A stretch of 64,000 bases of DNA from NCBI RefSeq assembly GCF_030056735.1, contig NZ_JASHKN010000003.1:439437-503436 (forward strand), read 5' to 3'. The translations under genes were made by a program, and so were the position numbers. Numbering within the stretch: position 1 is the stretch's first letter; the number at the start of each line of letters is the position of its first letter. The notes under the pieces are model-generated. The model made no database searches. It was given only the letters and a program-made list of their open reading frames with translations, and was not told the DNA's origin. This DNA comes from Rhodococcus sp. IEGM 1409. Lineage in GTDB: Bacteria > Actinomycetota > Actinomycetes > Mycobacteriales > Mycobacteriaceae. This document shows positions 1-9,865 of this stretch, piece by piece.

Positions 1-30
1 GGTTCTCACCACTGAATCCATCAGCCAACG

Positions 31-69
31 AGTGGGGCCCCTACCCGCAATCCGGTTGGGGGCCCCACT
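31..69 (-). terminator. Hairpin downstream of qcrB
   Basis: Inverted repeat with 11-bp perfect arms (31-41 and 59-69) just beyond the qcrB stop. There is no T-run, as is common for actinobacterial terminators. It is the likely end of the qcr transcript. Confidence 0.6.
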
Positions 70-84
70 GGTCAGCTGTCGTTC

Positions 85-1752
85 TTAGTGGAGCTCTCCA
101 CTCGAACCGTCGGACTTGCCATTGGTTCGGTTCTGGTAGTCCAGAAGGATCTGAAGCTGCTCGTGCTCAGCTTCGTGATGAGCGGCTTCGAGAGCGTCGC
201 TCTCCTCGACCGGGTCAGCGGTGATCAGGCTACCGCTACCGGGCTTGCCTGCGAGGCCGAGCTTGTTCATCTTCTTCGGGACAGCTGCACCCTGGTACTC
301 GAGCGGGATCGGGTGTCCGTGCTCGTCGACGGGGCCGAGCGGCTGGTGGATCTCGATGTACTGGCCGTTCGGCATCCGCTTGATGATGCCGGTCTCGATG
401 CCGTGCTCGAGGACTGCACGGTCACTGCGCTGCAGGCCGATGCAGAACCGGTACGTCACGAAGTACGCGATGGGCGGAAGGATGACCATGCCGATGCGGC
501 CGATCCACGTCATTGCATTCAGCGAGATGTGCAGGTGGTACGCGATGATGTCGTTGACGCAGGAGATCGTGAGCACCAGGTAGAACGCGATGGACATTGC
601 ACCGATAGCGGTACGGACCGGCACATCGCGCGGGCGCTGCAGGATGTTGTGGTGAGCGTCGTCTCCGGTGAGACGCTTCTCGATCCACGGGTACGCGATC
701 AACAGTGCGAAGACGAGACCCATGATCAGGGCGACGGCAAACACAGCGGGGATCGTGTAGCGGTTGAACAGGTAGATCTCCCACGCCGGCCACAGTCGAG
801 CAAGGCCGTCCGTCCACATCATGTAGATATCGGGCTGGGAACCAGCCGAGACCTGAGACGGGTTGTACGGACCGATGTTCCACACGGGGTTGATCTGGAA
901 CAGACCACCGAGCAGTGCGAGCACGCCGAAGGTCATGGCGAAGAACGCGCCACCCTTCATCGCGAAGACCGGGAGAATACGAACGCCGACGACGTTCTGT
1001 TCCGTACGGCCGGGGCCGGGGAACTGCGTGTGCTTCTGGTACCAGACCAACGCGAGGTGGCCGGCGATCAGGGCCAGGATGATGCCCGGGAACAGCAGCA
1101 CGTGTGCGACGTAGAGGCGCGGAATGATGAGGTCGCCGGGGAAGTCGCCGTCGAAGATCAGCCAGTGCATCCAGGTACCGACGATCGGGATACTCATCGT
1201 GATACCACCGAAAGCGGCGCGAAGGCCGGTGCCCGAGAGCAGGTCGTCGGGGATGGTGTAGCCGAAGAAGCCTTCGAACATCGCCAGGATGAGCAGCAGG
1301 CAGCCGATGACCCAGTTCGCCTCACGCGGACGACGGAATGCGCCGGTGAAGAAGATGCGAGCGAGGTGAACGACGATCGACGCCGCGAACATCAGTGCAG
1401 CCCAGTGGTGAATCTGGCGAACGAAGAGACCGCCGCGCACCTCGAAGGAGATGTTGAGGGTGGTCTCGTAGGCGCGAGACATCGTGACGCCGCGTAGCGG
1501 CTGGTATGCGCCCTGGTAGACGACGTGTGCCATCGACGGATCGAAGAACAGTGTCAGGAACACACCGGAGATCAGCAGGATCACGAAGCTGTACAGCGCG
1601 ATCTCGCCGAGCATGAAGGACCAGTGCGTCGGGAAGACCTTGTTGATCTGCCGACGCATGCCTGCGGCGAGGTGGTAGCGGGAGTCCATAGCCTCCGCTT
1701 GTCCAGCCGCTGCCGCGCTGATCTTGGACGGTTTGGTTGTTGTTGTGGTCAC
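85..1752 (-). CDS. qcrB: Cytochrome bc1 complex cytochrome b subunit QcrB
   Basis: Diheme cytochrome b of the menaquinol:cytochrome c reductase (complex III), which in actinobacteria forms a supercomplex with the aa3 oxidase. The 555-residue protein has about nine hydrophobic segments. A paired-histidine motif (RQIHHW) near residue 115 and further His residues in later helices are consistent with b-heme ligation. The quinol-site region carries IPDDLLSG near residue 175. The C-terminus is a long charged cytoplasmic tail, typical of the actinobacterial form. I chose the GTG at 1752: it overlaps the qcrA stop by 4 bases and has a GGGAG ribosome site 8 bases upstream. A TTG at 1767 would be the longer alternative. 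It is the last gene of ctaE-qcrC-qcrA-qcrB. Confidence 0.96.
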   Translation of the reverse strand: MTTTTTKPSKISAAAAGQAEAMDSRYHLAAGMRRQINKVFPTHWSFMLGEIALYSFVILLISGVFLTLFFDPSMAHVVYQGAYQPLRGVTMSRAYETTLNISFEVRGGLFVRQIHHWAALMFAASIVVHLARIFFTGAFRRPREANWVIGCLLLILAMFEGFFGYTIPDDLLSGTGLRAAFGGITMSIPIVGTWMHWLIFDGDFPGDLIIPRLYVAHVLLFPGIILALIAGHLALVWYQKHTQFPGPGRTEQNVVGVRILPVFAMKGGAFFAMTFGVLALLGGLFQINPVWNIGPYNPSQVSAGSQPDIYMMWTDGLARLWPAWEIYLFNRYTIPAVFAVALIMGLVFALLIAYPWIEKRLTGDDAHHNILQRPRDVPVRTAIGAMSIAFYLVLTISCVNDIIAYHLHISLNAMTWIGRIGMVILPPIAYFVTYRFCIGLQRSDRAVLEHGIETGIIKRMPNGQYIEIHQPLGPVDEHGHPIPLEYQGAAVPKKMNKLGLAGKPGSGSLITADPVEESDALEAAHHEAEHEQLQILLDYQNRTNGKSDGSSGELH

Positions 1753-2891
1753 GGTCGACGCTCCCAAAATGCCGGGCCGAGTGCTTCGATGAAGTCACCG
1801 TCGGCGACCAGGAAGCCCTCTTCGTTCACTGTAATAGGCAACTGCGGAAGTGCGCGAGCAGCGGGACCGAAGATCGGCTTGCCGTAGGTCAGTGCGTCGA
1901 ACTGCGACTGGTGGCAGGGGCACAGAATACGGTTGCTCTGCTGTTCGTAGAGCGAGGTGGGGCAACCCAGGTGGGTGCAGATCTTCGAGTACGCGAAGTA
2001 GTCGCCGTAGTTGAAGCTTTCCTGGCCCTTGCGCTTGGTGACACGCGCGGTGTCTTCCGTGCGGAGGCGGATGAGCATCACCGAGTTGCGAATGCCGCGC
2101 AGTGCTGCGAGCAAAGCATGCTCGTCGCCACGGTCGGACTCGCGGAACGGGAAGACCGTTTCCATCGATCCGGCATCGAGATCTTCCGGGCGAACGAGGA
2201 CGATGTCCTCGGGACGGCCGGTGTCACGACGCAGGTAGATGGTCTCGCCCGGGTAGTTCGGGGTCCAGCCGGACACCCACAGGGGTGAGTCGTCGCCCTT
2301 GGCCCACGGGTTCTTGATGAGTCCGCCGAGAGGCATGACCATCATCACGCCGAGTGCGCCACCGCCGAACATCAAGCTGCGCTTGATGGCCTTGCGGCGG
2401 GGGAGGGTGGACGTATCGAGGGTGTCGCTGAGTTCGGCAACGACCGTGCGACGATCGACCTCTGTGGAACCACCGTCGTGGCGGTCCTGGATCGAAACCT
2501 CTTCGGGGATGAACTTCTTCGTGAACTGGACAGCACCGATGCCGACGCCGAGGATCGCCAGACCCATGGTCAAGCCGATCAGCGGGGTGTACAGGCTGTA
2601 CTTGCCGTAGTTCTCGTCACCGGCGCCGGCGTATTCCCAGGGCCAGAACAGGTAAATCGCGATGAACGCGATCGCCGAAACGCCAGCGAGGCCGAACCAG
2701 AAGGCGACGTTGCGCTCTGCGCGCTTCTCCGCCCTGGTGCCCTTTACCGACCAACGATCACGGCGGTAGACGACGTCGACGCCATCGAGATTGGTACCCA
2801 GCTTGACCAGGTCGTCGCGTGACATCGCGTCGAGCTCTTCATCTGTGTACTTCTTAGGCGTATCGCCGCCATGCTGGCCAGCGTCGCTCAT
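1749..2891 (-). CDS. qcrA: Cytochrome bc1 complex Rieske iron-sulfur subunit QcrA
   Basis: Rieske [2Fe-2S] subunit that takes electrons from menaquinol and passes them to the diheme cytochrome QcrC. The 380-residue product has about three N-terminal membrane helices, the actinobacterial arrangement; classical Rieske proteins have one. The C-terminal domain shows both cluster-binding boxes: CTHLGC around residues 305-310 and CPCH around 324-327. I chose the ATG at 2891, giving MSDAGQ, because it overlaps the qcrC stop by 4 bases (ATGA); the open frame continues upstream without support. The gene is translationally coupled on both sides, to qcrC and qcrB. Confidence 0.96.
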   Translation of the reverse strand: MSDAGQHGGDTPKKYTDEELDAMSRDDLVKLGTNLDGVDVVYRRDRWSVKGTRAEKRAERNVAFWFGLAGVSAIAFIAIYLFWPWEYAGAGDENYGKYSLYTPLIGLTMGLAILGVGIGAVQFTKKFIPEEVSIQDRHDGGSTEVDRRTVVAELSDTLDTSTLPRRKAIKRSLMFGGGALGVMMVMPLGGLIKNPWAKGDDSPLWVSGWTPNYPGETIYLRRDTGRPEDIVLVRPEDLDAGSMETVFPFRESDRGDEHALLAALRGIRNSVMLIRLRTEDTARVTKRKGQESFNYGDYFAYSKICTHLGCPTSLYEQQSNRILCPCHQSQFDALTYGKPIFGPAARALPQLPITVNEEGFLVADGDFIEALGPAFWERRP

Positions 2892-3739
2892 GACCTTGCT
2901 CCGATCCACAATGCTGCACCGACGACAGCGATGATTCCGACGGCCCACATGGCGAGACCCTCAGAGGCCGGACCGATGCCACCGAGCCCGTACCCACCGG
3001 GGTCCTTCGACTCGCCAGACGACTTGACGTAGGCGATGATGTCCTTCTTCTCCTCGATCGTCAGCTGACGATCCGAGAACTTCGGCATGTTCTGGGGGCC
3101 GGTAACCATGGCAGCGTAGATCTGCTGCTCGCTGGCCGGATCCAGGACCGGGGCGTACTTGCCCGAGGACAGTGCGCCGCCGCGGCCGGTGAAGTTGTGG
3201 CACGACGCGCAGTTGAGCCGGAAGAGCTCACTGCCGCGTCCGATGTCGCCACCGCGCAGCGAGGACTGGGCGATTTCGCCGTTCTCGTCGCGGATGAGCG
3301 TCGGGCCGCCGCCGTTGGCCTGGATGAAAGCGCCGAGGGCGTCGGTCTGCGCAGCATCGAACTTGGGGTCCTTGCGCTCGGCCTGGGCCTCGTTGCGAGC
3401 TGCGGGCATACGACCAGAGGAAACCTGGAAGTACACGGCTGCTTCGCCGACGCCGATGAGGCTCGGACCGCGGTCCTGGACGCCCTGCAAGTTCGCGCCG
3501 TGGCACGTGATGCATGACGTGTCGTAGAGCTGCTTGCCTTCACGAATCAGGGCTGCTGAATCGTCACTGGCGGTCGCAACCTGCGGAGCTGGTGTCAACG
3601 CCGAAGCGAGGAAACCTGCGCTGATCAATCCCATCATCAATACGAGCGCGCCGGTAACGCGCCGGCGGATTTTCCGCTGGCGACGCGACTTCGCGGCATT
3701 CGCTGAGTTATCGGATGCGGGAGGGGGGGATGAACTCAT
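2888..3739 (-). CDS. qcrC: Cytochrome bc1 complex diheme cytochrome c subunit QcrC
   Basis: Diheme c-type cytochrome that carries electrons from the Rieske protein directly to the cytochrome aa3 oxidase, replacing a soluble cytochrome c. The 283 residues show a basic N-terminus, a membrane helix around 28-48, two covalent heme motifs (CITCH at 76-80 and CASCH at 177-181), and a C-terminal membrane helix around 258-280 ending in a short basic tail. The ATG at 3739 is preceded by an AAGGGA site. It lies 64 bases after ctaE and overlaps qcrA by 4 bases. Confidence 0.96.
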   Translation of the reverse strand: MSSSPPPASDNSANAAKSRRQRKIRRRVTGALVLMMGLISAGFLASALTPAPQVATASDDSAALIREGKQLYDTSCITCHGANLQGVQDRGPSLIGVGEAAVYFQVSSGRMPAARNEAQAERKDPKFDAAQTDALGAFIQANGGGPTLIRDENGEIAQSSLRGGDIGRGSELFRLNCASCHNFTGRGGALSSGKYAPVLDPASEQQIYAAMVTGPQNMPKFSDRQLTIEEKKDIIAYVKSSGESKDPGGYGLGGIGPASEGLAMWAVGIIAVVGAALWIGARS

Positions 3740-3803
3740 CTGTATCCCTTTGGTATGTCGGGACGGAACTGGACGTCAGGGGCTGCCTGGGGCGTACAGC
3801 TGA

Positions 3804-4415
3804 TTAACGGATGAAATAAATCGTGGCAAACAGCGCGATCCACACGATGTCGACAAAGTGCCAGTAGTACGAAACAACGATCGCGGCGGTGGCCTGGGCG
3901 GGCGTGAACTTGCTGACCCGGGTACGTGCGATCAAGAAGACGAAGGCGATGAGACCGCCGATGACGTGCAGACCATGGAAGCCGGTGGTCATGTAGAACA
4001 CCGAGCCGTACACGCTGCTCGAAATCGTGGTGCCCTCGTGCACAAGGTGGTAGTACTCGTAACCCTGGCCGGAGACGAAGAACGCCCCCATGATCAAGGT
4101 GATGGTGTACCAGCGGCGAAGTCCGAAGACGTCGCCACGCTCAGCCGCGAAGACACCCATCTGGCAGGTGAACGAAGATGCGATCAGCACCAAGGTCACC
4201 GGCACGGCCAGATACAGGTTCAATTCGGTTGGCTCCGGCGGCCAATTTCCGTTCGCCTGAGCTCGTGCCACGAAGTACATGGCAAAGAGCCCCGCGAAGA
4301 ACATGAGCTCACTTGACAACCACACGATGGTGCCAACGCTGACCATATTCGGCCGGTTCAGCGAGTGCACGCGTTGGGTGATTGCCGATCCTGAAGTCCC
4401 TACTGCGCTCGTCAC
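3804..4415 (-). CDS. ctaE: Cytochrome c oxidase subunit III CtaE
   Basis: Subunit III of the aa3-type cytochrome c oxidase. The 203-residue protein has five membrane helices, the short actinobacterial form. The first helix contains the conserved stretch [16 protein letters not shown], and helices 3-5 contain GFHGLHV and [11 protein letters not shown], hallmarks of the family. I chose the GTG at 4415 (product begins TSAVGTSG), which gives the normal family length; the open frame runs on to 4787 but that extension looks like non-coding shadow. It is the first gene of the respiratory operon, as in M. tuberculosis (Rv2193-Rv2196). Subunits I, II and IV are outside the window. Confidence 0.95.
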   Translation of the reverse strand: MTSAVGTSGSAITQRVHSLNRPNMVSVGTIVWLSSELMFFAGLFAMYFVARAQANGNWPPEPTELNLYLAVPVTLVLIASSFTCQMGVFAAERGDVFGLRRWYTITLIMGAFFVSGQGYEYYHLVHEGTTISSSVYGSVFYMTTGFHGLHVIGGLIAFVFLIARTRVSKFTPAQATAAIVVSYYWHFVDIVWIALFATIYFIR

Positions 4416-4542
4416 AGACAGAAGTATGACGCTTCGTCGTAAGAGACGACCACTCGGGTCCACCATCGGCGCGTCGCTCGGCTCGAGTTCGCGGGATCGG
4501 GCGGCGAACGCGCTGGTGGCGTGGTCGGAATATGCTGGCGCG

Positions 4543-5031
4543 ATGGCAGCTACACACAAGAGTAGACCGTGGTTCCTGAGAATTTTCGGCACAAAGATTC
4601 CGATGCCGCTCGACGCAACGCGGTCGGATCTGGTCGTCGTAGCCGAGGGCTTCGACGACGCCGAGGCGAGTTCGACCGCTCTCGAACGTGCCGGCTCCAC
4701 CGAGCCGGAGTTCCGGGCGGAGTCCGAAGTGGTCCTGCGGCACCATCTCGACCTCCCGGAGGGTTCGGTTGCCGATGCCGAGAACATCGTCGCCCAGGAC
4801 GGATATGTGCGAGGCGTGAGTCGGCCTGAGGACGTGGCTCAGGCGGTCGGGAATTCGGTTCGCGTCATCTTCGAGCGTGTCCAGGTGCTGGACGCCCTGC
4901 ATTGCTCCCAGGAGCGATCACGAATGGCCGGTCTGGCCCAGCGACTCGGTGGTTCGGTAGCCGGGTGGGATGCGCTCCAGCCCCCAGCTCTTGCGGAGGC
5001 GATGCCCAAGCGCGGTCGCCGAAAGTCCTGA
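4543..5031 (+). CDS. Conserved hypothetical protein, 162 residues
   Basis: I cannot assign a function. The protein has no clear membrane segment or signal peptide. It starts with a short basic stretch ([11 protein letters not shown]), continues as a mixed acidic alpha/beta-looking domain, and ends in a basic tail (PKRGRRKS). A pattern of alternating hydrophobic and acidic residues around 30-75 could be a small ferredoxin-like domain, but that is a guess. The ATG at 4543 follows GCTGGCGCG and was chosen over an in-frame ATG at 4279, because the upstream stretch overlaps ctaE on the other strand. It is divergent from ctaE (128 bases apart) and upstream of trpD. Confidence 0.75.
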   Translation: MAATHKSRPWFLRIFGTKIPMPLDATRSDLVVVAEGFDDAEASSTALERAGSTEPEFRAESEVVLRHHLDLPEGSVADAENIVAQDGYVRGVSRPEDVAQAVGNSVRVIFERVQVLDALHCSQERSRMAGLAQRLGGSVAGWDALQPPALAEAMPKRGRRKS

Positions 5032-5087
5032 GCGGCCCTATTCGGTGTCCTCGCCACCTCACTGGCTAGGCTGCGAGGGTCATCGGC

Positions 5088-5125
5088 AGCACAAAATGAC
5101 AGCACGAAATGACAGCACGAAATAC
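5088..5125 (+). repeat. 13-bp tandem repeat, 3 copies, upstream of trpD
   Basis: Units 5088-5100, 5101-5113 and 5114-5125 are near-identical (consensus AGCACGAAATGAC; the first unit has one substitution and the last lacks one base). The array ends 32 bases before the trpD start, so it probably lies in the leader or promoter. Confidence 0.9.
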
Positions 5126-5157
5126 AGCCCACATGAACGACAGGGGACCAAGGCACT

Positions 5158-6249
5158 ATGGCCGGCACCGACGCATCCAACGCCGTGAACGTCGATTCGA
5201 GTGCAGTGGTGCGGTCCTGGCCGATGATTCTCGGATTGCTCACGGACGGCAGTGACTTGTCGGAAGAGGACGCCCGTTGGGCGATGGGCGAGATCATGTC
5301 GGACAACGCCACTTCCGCTCAGATCGCAGCCTTCGGCGTCGGGCTGAAGATGAAGGGCGAAACTCCCGCGGAGTTGGAAGGGCTCGCTGCCGCGATGCTC
5401 GAACACTCCCGGCGCGTCCCGGTCGATTCCGACGTCGTCGACATCGTCGGTACGGGTGGTGACCGCTCCAACACCGTCAACATCTCGACGATGGCCTCGA
5501 TCGTGGTTGCCGCGTCCGGTGTGCGAGTTGTCAAGCACGGCAACCGCGCTGCTTCGTCCAAGAGTGGAGGAGCCGACGTGCTCGAGGCACTCGGCGTTCG
5601 CATCAACCTCGGGCCGGAGGAGGTGGCGAGGTGTGTCGAGGAGGTCGGCATCGGCTTCTGCTTCGCGCCGGTCTTCCATCCCGCACTGCGCTTTGCAGCG
5701 GTGCCCCGCAAGGAAATCGGCATCCCGACGGCGTTCAACGTGCTCGGTCCACTGACCAATCCGGCTCGCCCGCGAGCCGGCCTGATCGGGTGCGCATTTC
5801 CGAAGCTGATCTCGGTTGTCGCGGGAGTACTTGCGCAGCGCGGTAATTCGGCGTTGGTGGTGCGCGGAGACGACGGACTCGACGAGCTGACCACCTCCAC
5901 GACTTCGACGATCCACATCGTCGGCGGTGGAAGTGTGCGAACCGTCACGTTGGATCCGCGTGATCTCGGACTCGACCGCGTTCCTCTCGAAGAGTTGCGG
6001 GGAGGAGACGCCGAAGTCAACGCCACGGTTGCACGAACGCTGCTCTCCGGGCAGAAGGGCCCGGTCCGGGACGCGGTCTTGTTGAATGCGGGAGCGGCCA
6101 TCGCGGCATTCAACGGTGTCGGCGACGACCTCGAGGGTGCGATCTCTGCCGGGATGAACGCCGCCGCTGCCGCGATCGACAGCGGCGCGGGGGCTGAACT
6201 GCTTCACCAATGGGCGGCACTCACCGTCGATCTGGCTGACCGAGCCTGA
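5158..6249 (+). CDS. trpD: Anthranilate phosphoribosyltransferase TrpD
   Basis: Second step of tryptophan synthesis: transfers phosphoribosyl from PRPP to anthranilate in the cytoplasm. At 363 residues it is of normal family length. The PRPP-binding glycine-rich motif [14 protein letters not shown] lies around 98-111, followed by [21 protein letters not shown] (split here only by the normal motif boundary) and [10 protein letters not shown], all diagnostic of TrpD. The ATG at 5158 is preceded by AGGGGACC. The gene stands alone, away from other trp genes, as in mycobacteria (Rv2192c). It is followed by a hairpin shared with the convergent Lrp-type gene. Confidence 0.97.
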   Translation: MAGTDASNAVNVDSSAVVRSWPMILGLLTDGSDLSEEDARWAMGEIMSDNATSAQIAAFGVGLKMKGETPAELEGLAAAMLEHSRRVPVDSDVVDIVGTGGDRSNTVNISTMASIVVAASGVRVVKHGNRAASSKSGGADVLEALGVRINLGPEEVARCVEEVGIGFCFAPVFHPALRFAAVPRKEIGIPTAFNVLGPLTNPARPRAGLIGCAFPKLISVVAGVLAQRGNSALVVRGDDGLDELTTSTTSTIHIVGGGSVRTVTLDPRDLGLDRVPLEELRGGDAEVNATVARTLLSGQKGPVRDAVLLNAGAAIAAFNGVGDDLEGAISAGMNAAAAAIDSGAGAELLHQWAALTVDLADRA

Positions 6250-6283
6250 TCGACGTCAGTCGAAGAGGCACCGATCAGGCTCG
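6241..6283. terminator. Bidirectional hairpin between trpD and the Lrp-type gene
   Basis: A 12-bp perfect inverted repeat (6241-6252 and 6272-6283) spans the trpD stop and lies between convergent genes. It is a probable two-way terminator. Confidence 0.7.
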
Positions 6284-6292
6284 GCCGACGGG

Positions 6293-6568
6293 CTACTCGC
6301 CCAGCGAGAAACCGGCCTCGACGTCAGCGCTGGAGAATGACTGGAAGGCAATGTGGGTAGCGGTTCGGAGAACACCGGGCACCTTGTTGATTCCTCCGGT
6401 GACCACCTCGGCGATCTGGGCGTGGTCACGTACTTTCACGATGGCGATCAAGTCGACGTCGCCTGCGCACGAGTAGACCTCGGTCACTCCGGACAGGTCG
6501 GCCACGGCCTGGGCGGTTTCCGGGATCCGGGCGGACTCGGCGTGAATCATGACGATGGCGTTGATCAT
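6293..6568 (-). CDS. Lrp/AsnC-type ligand-binding (RAM) domain protein
   Basis: A 91-residue stand-alone RAM domain, the effector-binding and oligomerisation part of Lrp/AsnC regulators, with no helix-turn-helix. Visible hallmarks are the opening strand (NAIVMIHAES), the core CAGDVDLIAIVKV, and the end strand with T-H-I-A-F. Such stand-alone domains sense amino acids and may partner with full-length Lrp proteins. The ATG at 6568 has an AAGGAGAG ribosome site directly upstream; the open frame continues to 6739 without one. It is convergent with trpD and downstream of the DEDDh/GIY-YIG gene. Confidence 0.88.
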   Translation of the reverse strand: MINAIVMIHAESARIPETAQAVADLSGVTEVYSCAGDVDLIAIVKVRDHAQIAEVVTGGINKVPGVLRTATHIAFQSFSSADVEAGFSLGE

Positions 6569-6626
6569 TTCTCTCCTTGATTGCCGGTGCTCGTGATCGA
6601 GCTTAGGGTGCCGCTGAACGCTGACG

Positions 6627-8387
6627 TCACCGATGTTCGGATTCGGTACCCGCCCGCGCGAGTCGGCACCAGGCTTCCCACTTGCCGGCGCCGCCCAGGG
6701 GTTCGACGTAGCCGGATGTCGCCGACACGATTCGGACACCGTCCGATCCGAGCCACCTGGCGATCAATCCCAGTTCTTCGGGCGAGGCGCCGCGAAACGG
6801 GGCGTCGTCCGGCAACACGGTTTCGGCCGCCGCAGTAATGGCGTCGACGACGGGCATCGGGTGTGTTCCGTGTCTGGCGAGTCCCGCGGAGGCGAGCCGT
6901 CCGGAGCGGATCACGGACAGCTCCCAGCCGCCGTCCCCCGTGGGGCGGGCGAGAACGAGTTGTTCGATCGCCGCGACTGCGGCGAGCCGCTGTGTGCGCC
7001 GCACTGCGGTGGCGACTGCGACTGTTCGGTCACGTAGACGAGCGGCATTCTCGAACAACGCGTGTGCGGACAGTTCGTCTATCCGCGCTTGCATCTGTTG
7101 TAGGGGAGCGTCGTTGGCTCCCCGGAAGAAACCACGCACAGCCTCAGGGGCCGCCGCGTAGTCCTCTGCATTGATTTCCGGGGCCCAGGAGGCCGGACAC
7201 GCTCCTAATTCGCGAGCGGGGCAATCAGGGCCGTGGACGGCGCCGCGCCCCAGTCGCTTGGTGCAGGTGCGTAGACGACTGAACTCCGCGACGGTTTCGG
7301 CGACGTCGACTGCGTCGGTGCGAGAGGTGAACGGGCCGATTGACTCGGCAGTCGGCGTGCGCACCACGGACAGTCTCGGAAATACCTCGTCTGTGAGGGT
7401 GATCCACCATCCTCGTTTGGGAAATTTGGAGCGACGGTTGTACGGCGGCGCATGCGCGCTCAACAGGCGCAATTCGCGGACCCCGGCTTCCAAAGCGTGC
7501 GCGCACTCGACGTGGTCGACGCGAGTGGCCAGCGCGACCATTTCCTTCATCCGGCCGCGCGTCTCCGAACCGGTGAAGTAGTTGCGGACGCGGCGTCGTA
7601 GGTCGGTAGCCGTTCCTATATAGAGGGCTTCGTCCGAGGGACCTCGGAAAAGGTAGACGCCAGGGCTTCTCGGCAGGTCCGCGGCAAAGGACCGTTTGGC
7701 CCGTTGATGCGAGGAAATGTTGGGCAGGTAGTCGACGAGTTCGCTGTAACTGTGGACGCCCTGGTTTCCGACCCTGTCGATCAATCCGTGGAGAACGTCG
7801 ACGGTCGCACGCGCGTCGTCGAGAGCCCGGTGTGTCGGCTGGGTGGTCACTTGGAAGAGATGGGCGAGTGCGGAGAGCTTCACCGAAGGTGCTTCGTCGC
7901 GTGTGAGTACCCGTCGGGCGAGTTTGACGGTGCACAGGACACGGAACGCCGGCCACGGGCGTGCGCTGCGTGACGCCGCTGCTTTGAGGAAGCCGATGTC
8001 GAAGGGCGCGTTGTGCGCCACCAGCACCGCACCCTCGGCGAATTCGAGAAAAGCGGGCAGGACACGCTCGATCGGCGGTGCGCCGATCAGCATGGCCGTG
8101 GTGATTCCGGTCAGCTCGACGATGTATGGCGGAATCGAGCGGCCGGGGTCGACGAGTGTCGCCATTTCACCGAGTACCTCGCCGCCCCGGATCTTGACGG
8201 CGCCGATCTCGGTGATGGAGTCCTGGTCGGCGCTTCCGCCTGTGGTCTCGAGGTCGACGACGACAAACGTTGTCTCGCTCAGCGGTGTGTCCAGCTCGTC
8301 GAAGCTCAGTTGCCGCCCGACGTCGAATTTCTCCCCGTCGGAGAACGGGGGCGGAGACGGAAATTCTCGGGCCGAGGCGGGACTCAC
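6627..8387 (-). CDS. DEDDh exonuclease fused to a UvrC-like GIY-YIG domain
   Basis: A 586-residue fusion. The N-terminal third is a DnaQ-like 3'-5' exonuclease with VVVDLETTG (Asp45, Glu47), VAHNAPFDIGFL near 130 and HRALDDARAT near 192, giving the full DEDDh set. The middle carries a GIY-YIG nuclease domain of UvrC type (GVYLF then ALYIGTATDLRRRVRNYF, about 247-275). The C-terminal third resembles the UvrC central region, with FFRGAN and an acidic/arginine helix. The same architecture exists in M. tuberculosis Rv2191. A repair role is likely but the substrate is not established. The start is the GTG at 8387. Confidence 0.9.
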   Translation of the reverse strand: MSPASAREFPSPPPFSDGEKFDVGRQLSFDELDTPLSETTFVVVDLETTGGSADQDSITEIGAVKIRGGEVLGEMATLVDPGRSIPPYIVELTGITTAMLIGAPPIERVLPAFLEFAEGAVLVAHNAPFDIGFLKAAASRSARPWPAFRVLCTVKLARRVLTRDEAPSVKLSALAHLFQVTTQPTHRALDDARATVDVLHGLIDRVGNQGVHSYSELVDYLPNISSHQRAKRSFAADLPRSPGVYLFRGPSDEALYIGTATDLRRRVRNYFTGSETRGRMKEMVALATRVDHVECAHALEAGVRELRLLSAHAPPYNRRSKFPKRGWWITLTDEVFPRLSVVRTPTAESIGPFTSRTDAVDVAETVAEFSRLRTCTKRLGRGAVHGPDCPARELGACPASWAPEINAEDYAAAPEAVRGFFRGANDAPLQQMQARIDELSAHALFENAARLRDRTVAVATAVRRTQRLAAVAAIEQLVLARPTGDGGWELSVIRSGRLASAGLARHGTHPMPVVDAITAAAETVLPDDAPFRGASPEELGLIARWLGSDGVRIVSATSGYVEPLGGAGKWEAWCRLARAGTESEHR

Positions 8388-8932
8388 ATCGCAGACAGTA
8401 GAAGGACCCCCCGACAGGAATCGGAGAGTGCCGACGCGGAATCCGGCTCACTCCGACTTCCAATGCGAAAGCAGCGGATTGACCCCCGACAAAAGTATGA
8501 GAGACGAGGATCACACTAGCGGCAGGAACTCGCGAATGCGGCCTCGTGCCTACTTGCCGGTAGGGCGATTCGTGAGGTTGTTGCTACGACGATCAGTCGC
8601 CGAAAACGCTCGATTGATCGAAACAGGTTCTAGTTTCAAGTAATCGGCGTTGAACTGCATGGAAGTTCGGATTGTCGGGTTTGGTGACCCTTGCCATTGG
8701 GTAACGAGTGCAGGTTTGCGGGCCAGGTGAGCCTCGCCGAACAGACCTGTTGTTATCTCTTCGTGACCCGTTGGGAGTATCGCGGGCGCGGCAGCACGAT
8801 TTCGGGCGAATCGGGCGCGATTGTCACGAAGCGGTCGACATCGTCGCGATCATTTCGTAACCTTCCTGAGACCTAACGAAGTCTTGCCGGACCAAACAGG
8901 ACCGGCATCGTCAGGAACCGCCTAATCGGGAT
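8388..8932. other. Intergenic region upstream of the riboswitch
   Basis: No convincing gene in these 545 bases. The right-hand part is probably the promoter zone of the NlpC/P60 gene. It contains a 17-bp motif at 8856-8872 that recurs upstream of the second NlpC/P60 gene, plus nearby GTAAC-like words around 8700. Confidence 0.5.
8856..8872 (+). promoter_or_regulatory. Motif shared by two NlpC/P60 leaders, copy 1
   Basis: CGTAACCTTCCTGAGAC matches 9866-9882 at 15 of 17 positions. It contains GTAAC, resembling binding words I recall for the response regulator MtrA, which controls cell-wall hydrolases in related bacteria. The MtrA link is an inference. Confidence 0.45.
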
Positions 8933-9074
8933 CTCCGCGAGGAACCCGAACCGGGAACCCAAGTTTCCACTGGGGTGAATCCCGCCTGGGGTGCAGCACG
9001 CATGATCGCTGCGGACCACGCGGGTAGGGCTGATCTTCCCAGCCCGAACCCGTCAGCTAACTCGGTCGGCGGAT
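8933..9074 (+). ncRNA. ydaO/yuaA-type c-di-AMP riboswitch
   Basis: The leader contains the conserved elements of this riboswitch in order: a GGAACCC block, GGGGTGAATCCCGC at 8974-8987, AGGGCTGATCTTCCCAGCCC near 9027-9046, and CGAACCCGTCAGCTAACTC near 9046-9064. The closing stem can form between CTCCGCGAG near 8934 and CTCGGTCGGCGGA near 9061. In actinobacteria this RNA commonly precedes cell-wall hydrolase genes and turns expression down when c-di-AMP is high. It ends about 28 bases before the start codon. Confidence 0.9.
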
Positions 9075-9101
9075 GAATGGAAGAAATGGAGCACCCCTTA
9101 A

Positions 9102-9659
9102 GTGGCGTCACAGAGTTTCAAGCGTTCAGCGCAGTTGGCAGTAGCCGGCGCGCTCGCAGTAGGTGCATTTGCTGCAACCGCTGCACCTGCCTCGGCAGAC
9201 CCCATCACGATCCCCGGCGTCGGCACCTTCGAGGTTCCGGGCGTTTCTATTCCTCAGTTGCCGGTCATCCCGGGCATCACTGACATCGCACCGGCCGCAC
9301 CGGCCGCTCCCATCTCCAGTGTTGGTGAGCAGGCAGTTCGCGCCGCAGAGAGCAAGCTGGGCTCCCCGTACGTGTACGGCGCATCGGGCCCGGACGCATT
9401 CGACTGCTCCGGTCTGGTCCAGTGGGCATACAAGCAGGCCGGCCTGAACCTGCCTCGCACGAGCTACGACCAGGCTGCAGCCGGCTTTGCCGTCGCACAG
9501 TCCGATCTCCAGGTCGGCGACGTGATCTCCTTCTACGGCGGATCGCACTCGGGCATCTACGCCGGCAACGGCAATGTCATCCACGCGTCGACTGCTGGTC
9601 AGCCCGTGAAGCTCGCACCGGTGTCCTCGATGCCGTACGACGGCGCTCGCCGTTACTGA
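9102..9659 (+). CDS. Secreted NlpC/P60 peptidoglycan endopeptidase
   Basis: A 185-residue exported cell-wall hydrolase that cleaves peptide cross-links or stems. The signal peptide is residues 1-32 with a likely AXA cleavage at ASA-D. A short proline-rich linker follows, then the C-terminal NlpC/P60 domain: catalytic Cys102 in DCSGLVQWAY, His149 in GSHSGIYAG and His161 in VIHAST. The GTG start at 9102 is forced by an in-frame TAA immediately upstream, with a GGAG site about 10 bases away. A c-di-AMP riboswitch lies in the leader. It resembles the short RipD/RipB-like hydrolases. Confidence 0.93.
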   Translation: MASQSFKRSAQLAVAGALAVGAFAATAAPASADPITIPGVGTFEVPGVSIPQLPVIPGITDIAPAAPAAPISSVGEQAVRAAESKLGSPYVYGASGPDAFDCSGLVQWAYKQAGLNLPRTSYDQAAAGFAVAQSDLQVGDVISFYGGSHSGIYAGNGNVIHASTAGQPVKLAPVSSMPYDGARRY

Positions 9660-9752
9660 TTTCTGATCACGCTCGACGGCTGTCTCCGGTAGGCAGTCGG
9701 AACGATCCGCCGCTGCAAGGCGGCGGAGCTCGGGGGAGCTCCGGATCTTCGA

Positions 9753-9792
9753 ATGTGGGCCTCGAATCTTTTGATTCGAGGCCCACATTTTT
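9753..9792 (+). terminator. Strong intrinsic terminator after the NlpC/P60 gene
   Basis: Perfect 16-bp arms (9753-9768 and 9773-9788) around a TTTT loop, followed by a T-run at 9789-9792. This is a textbook rho-independent terminator. Confidence 0.9.
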
Positions 9793-9865
9793 GGTTCTTC
9801 GACGATTTGCCCAGTACTTCACCCCGACACGCCTACCGGCGAGTAGACACAAACGTATGCCGTTC

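Noticed and set aside
88..1497. Plus-strand open frame of 469 codons opposite qcrB
   Set aside because: Antisense to a clear cytochrome b gene, with no recognisable features.
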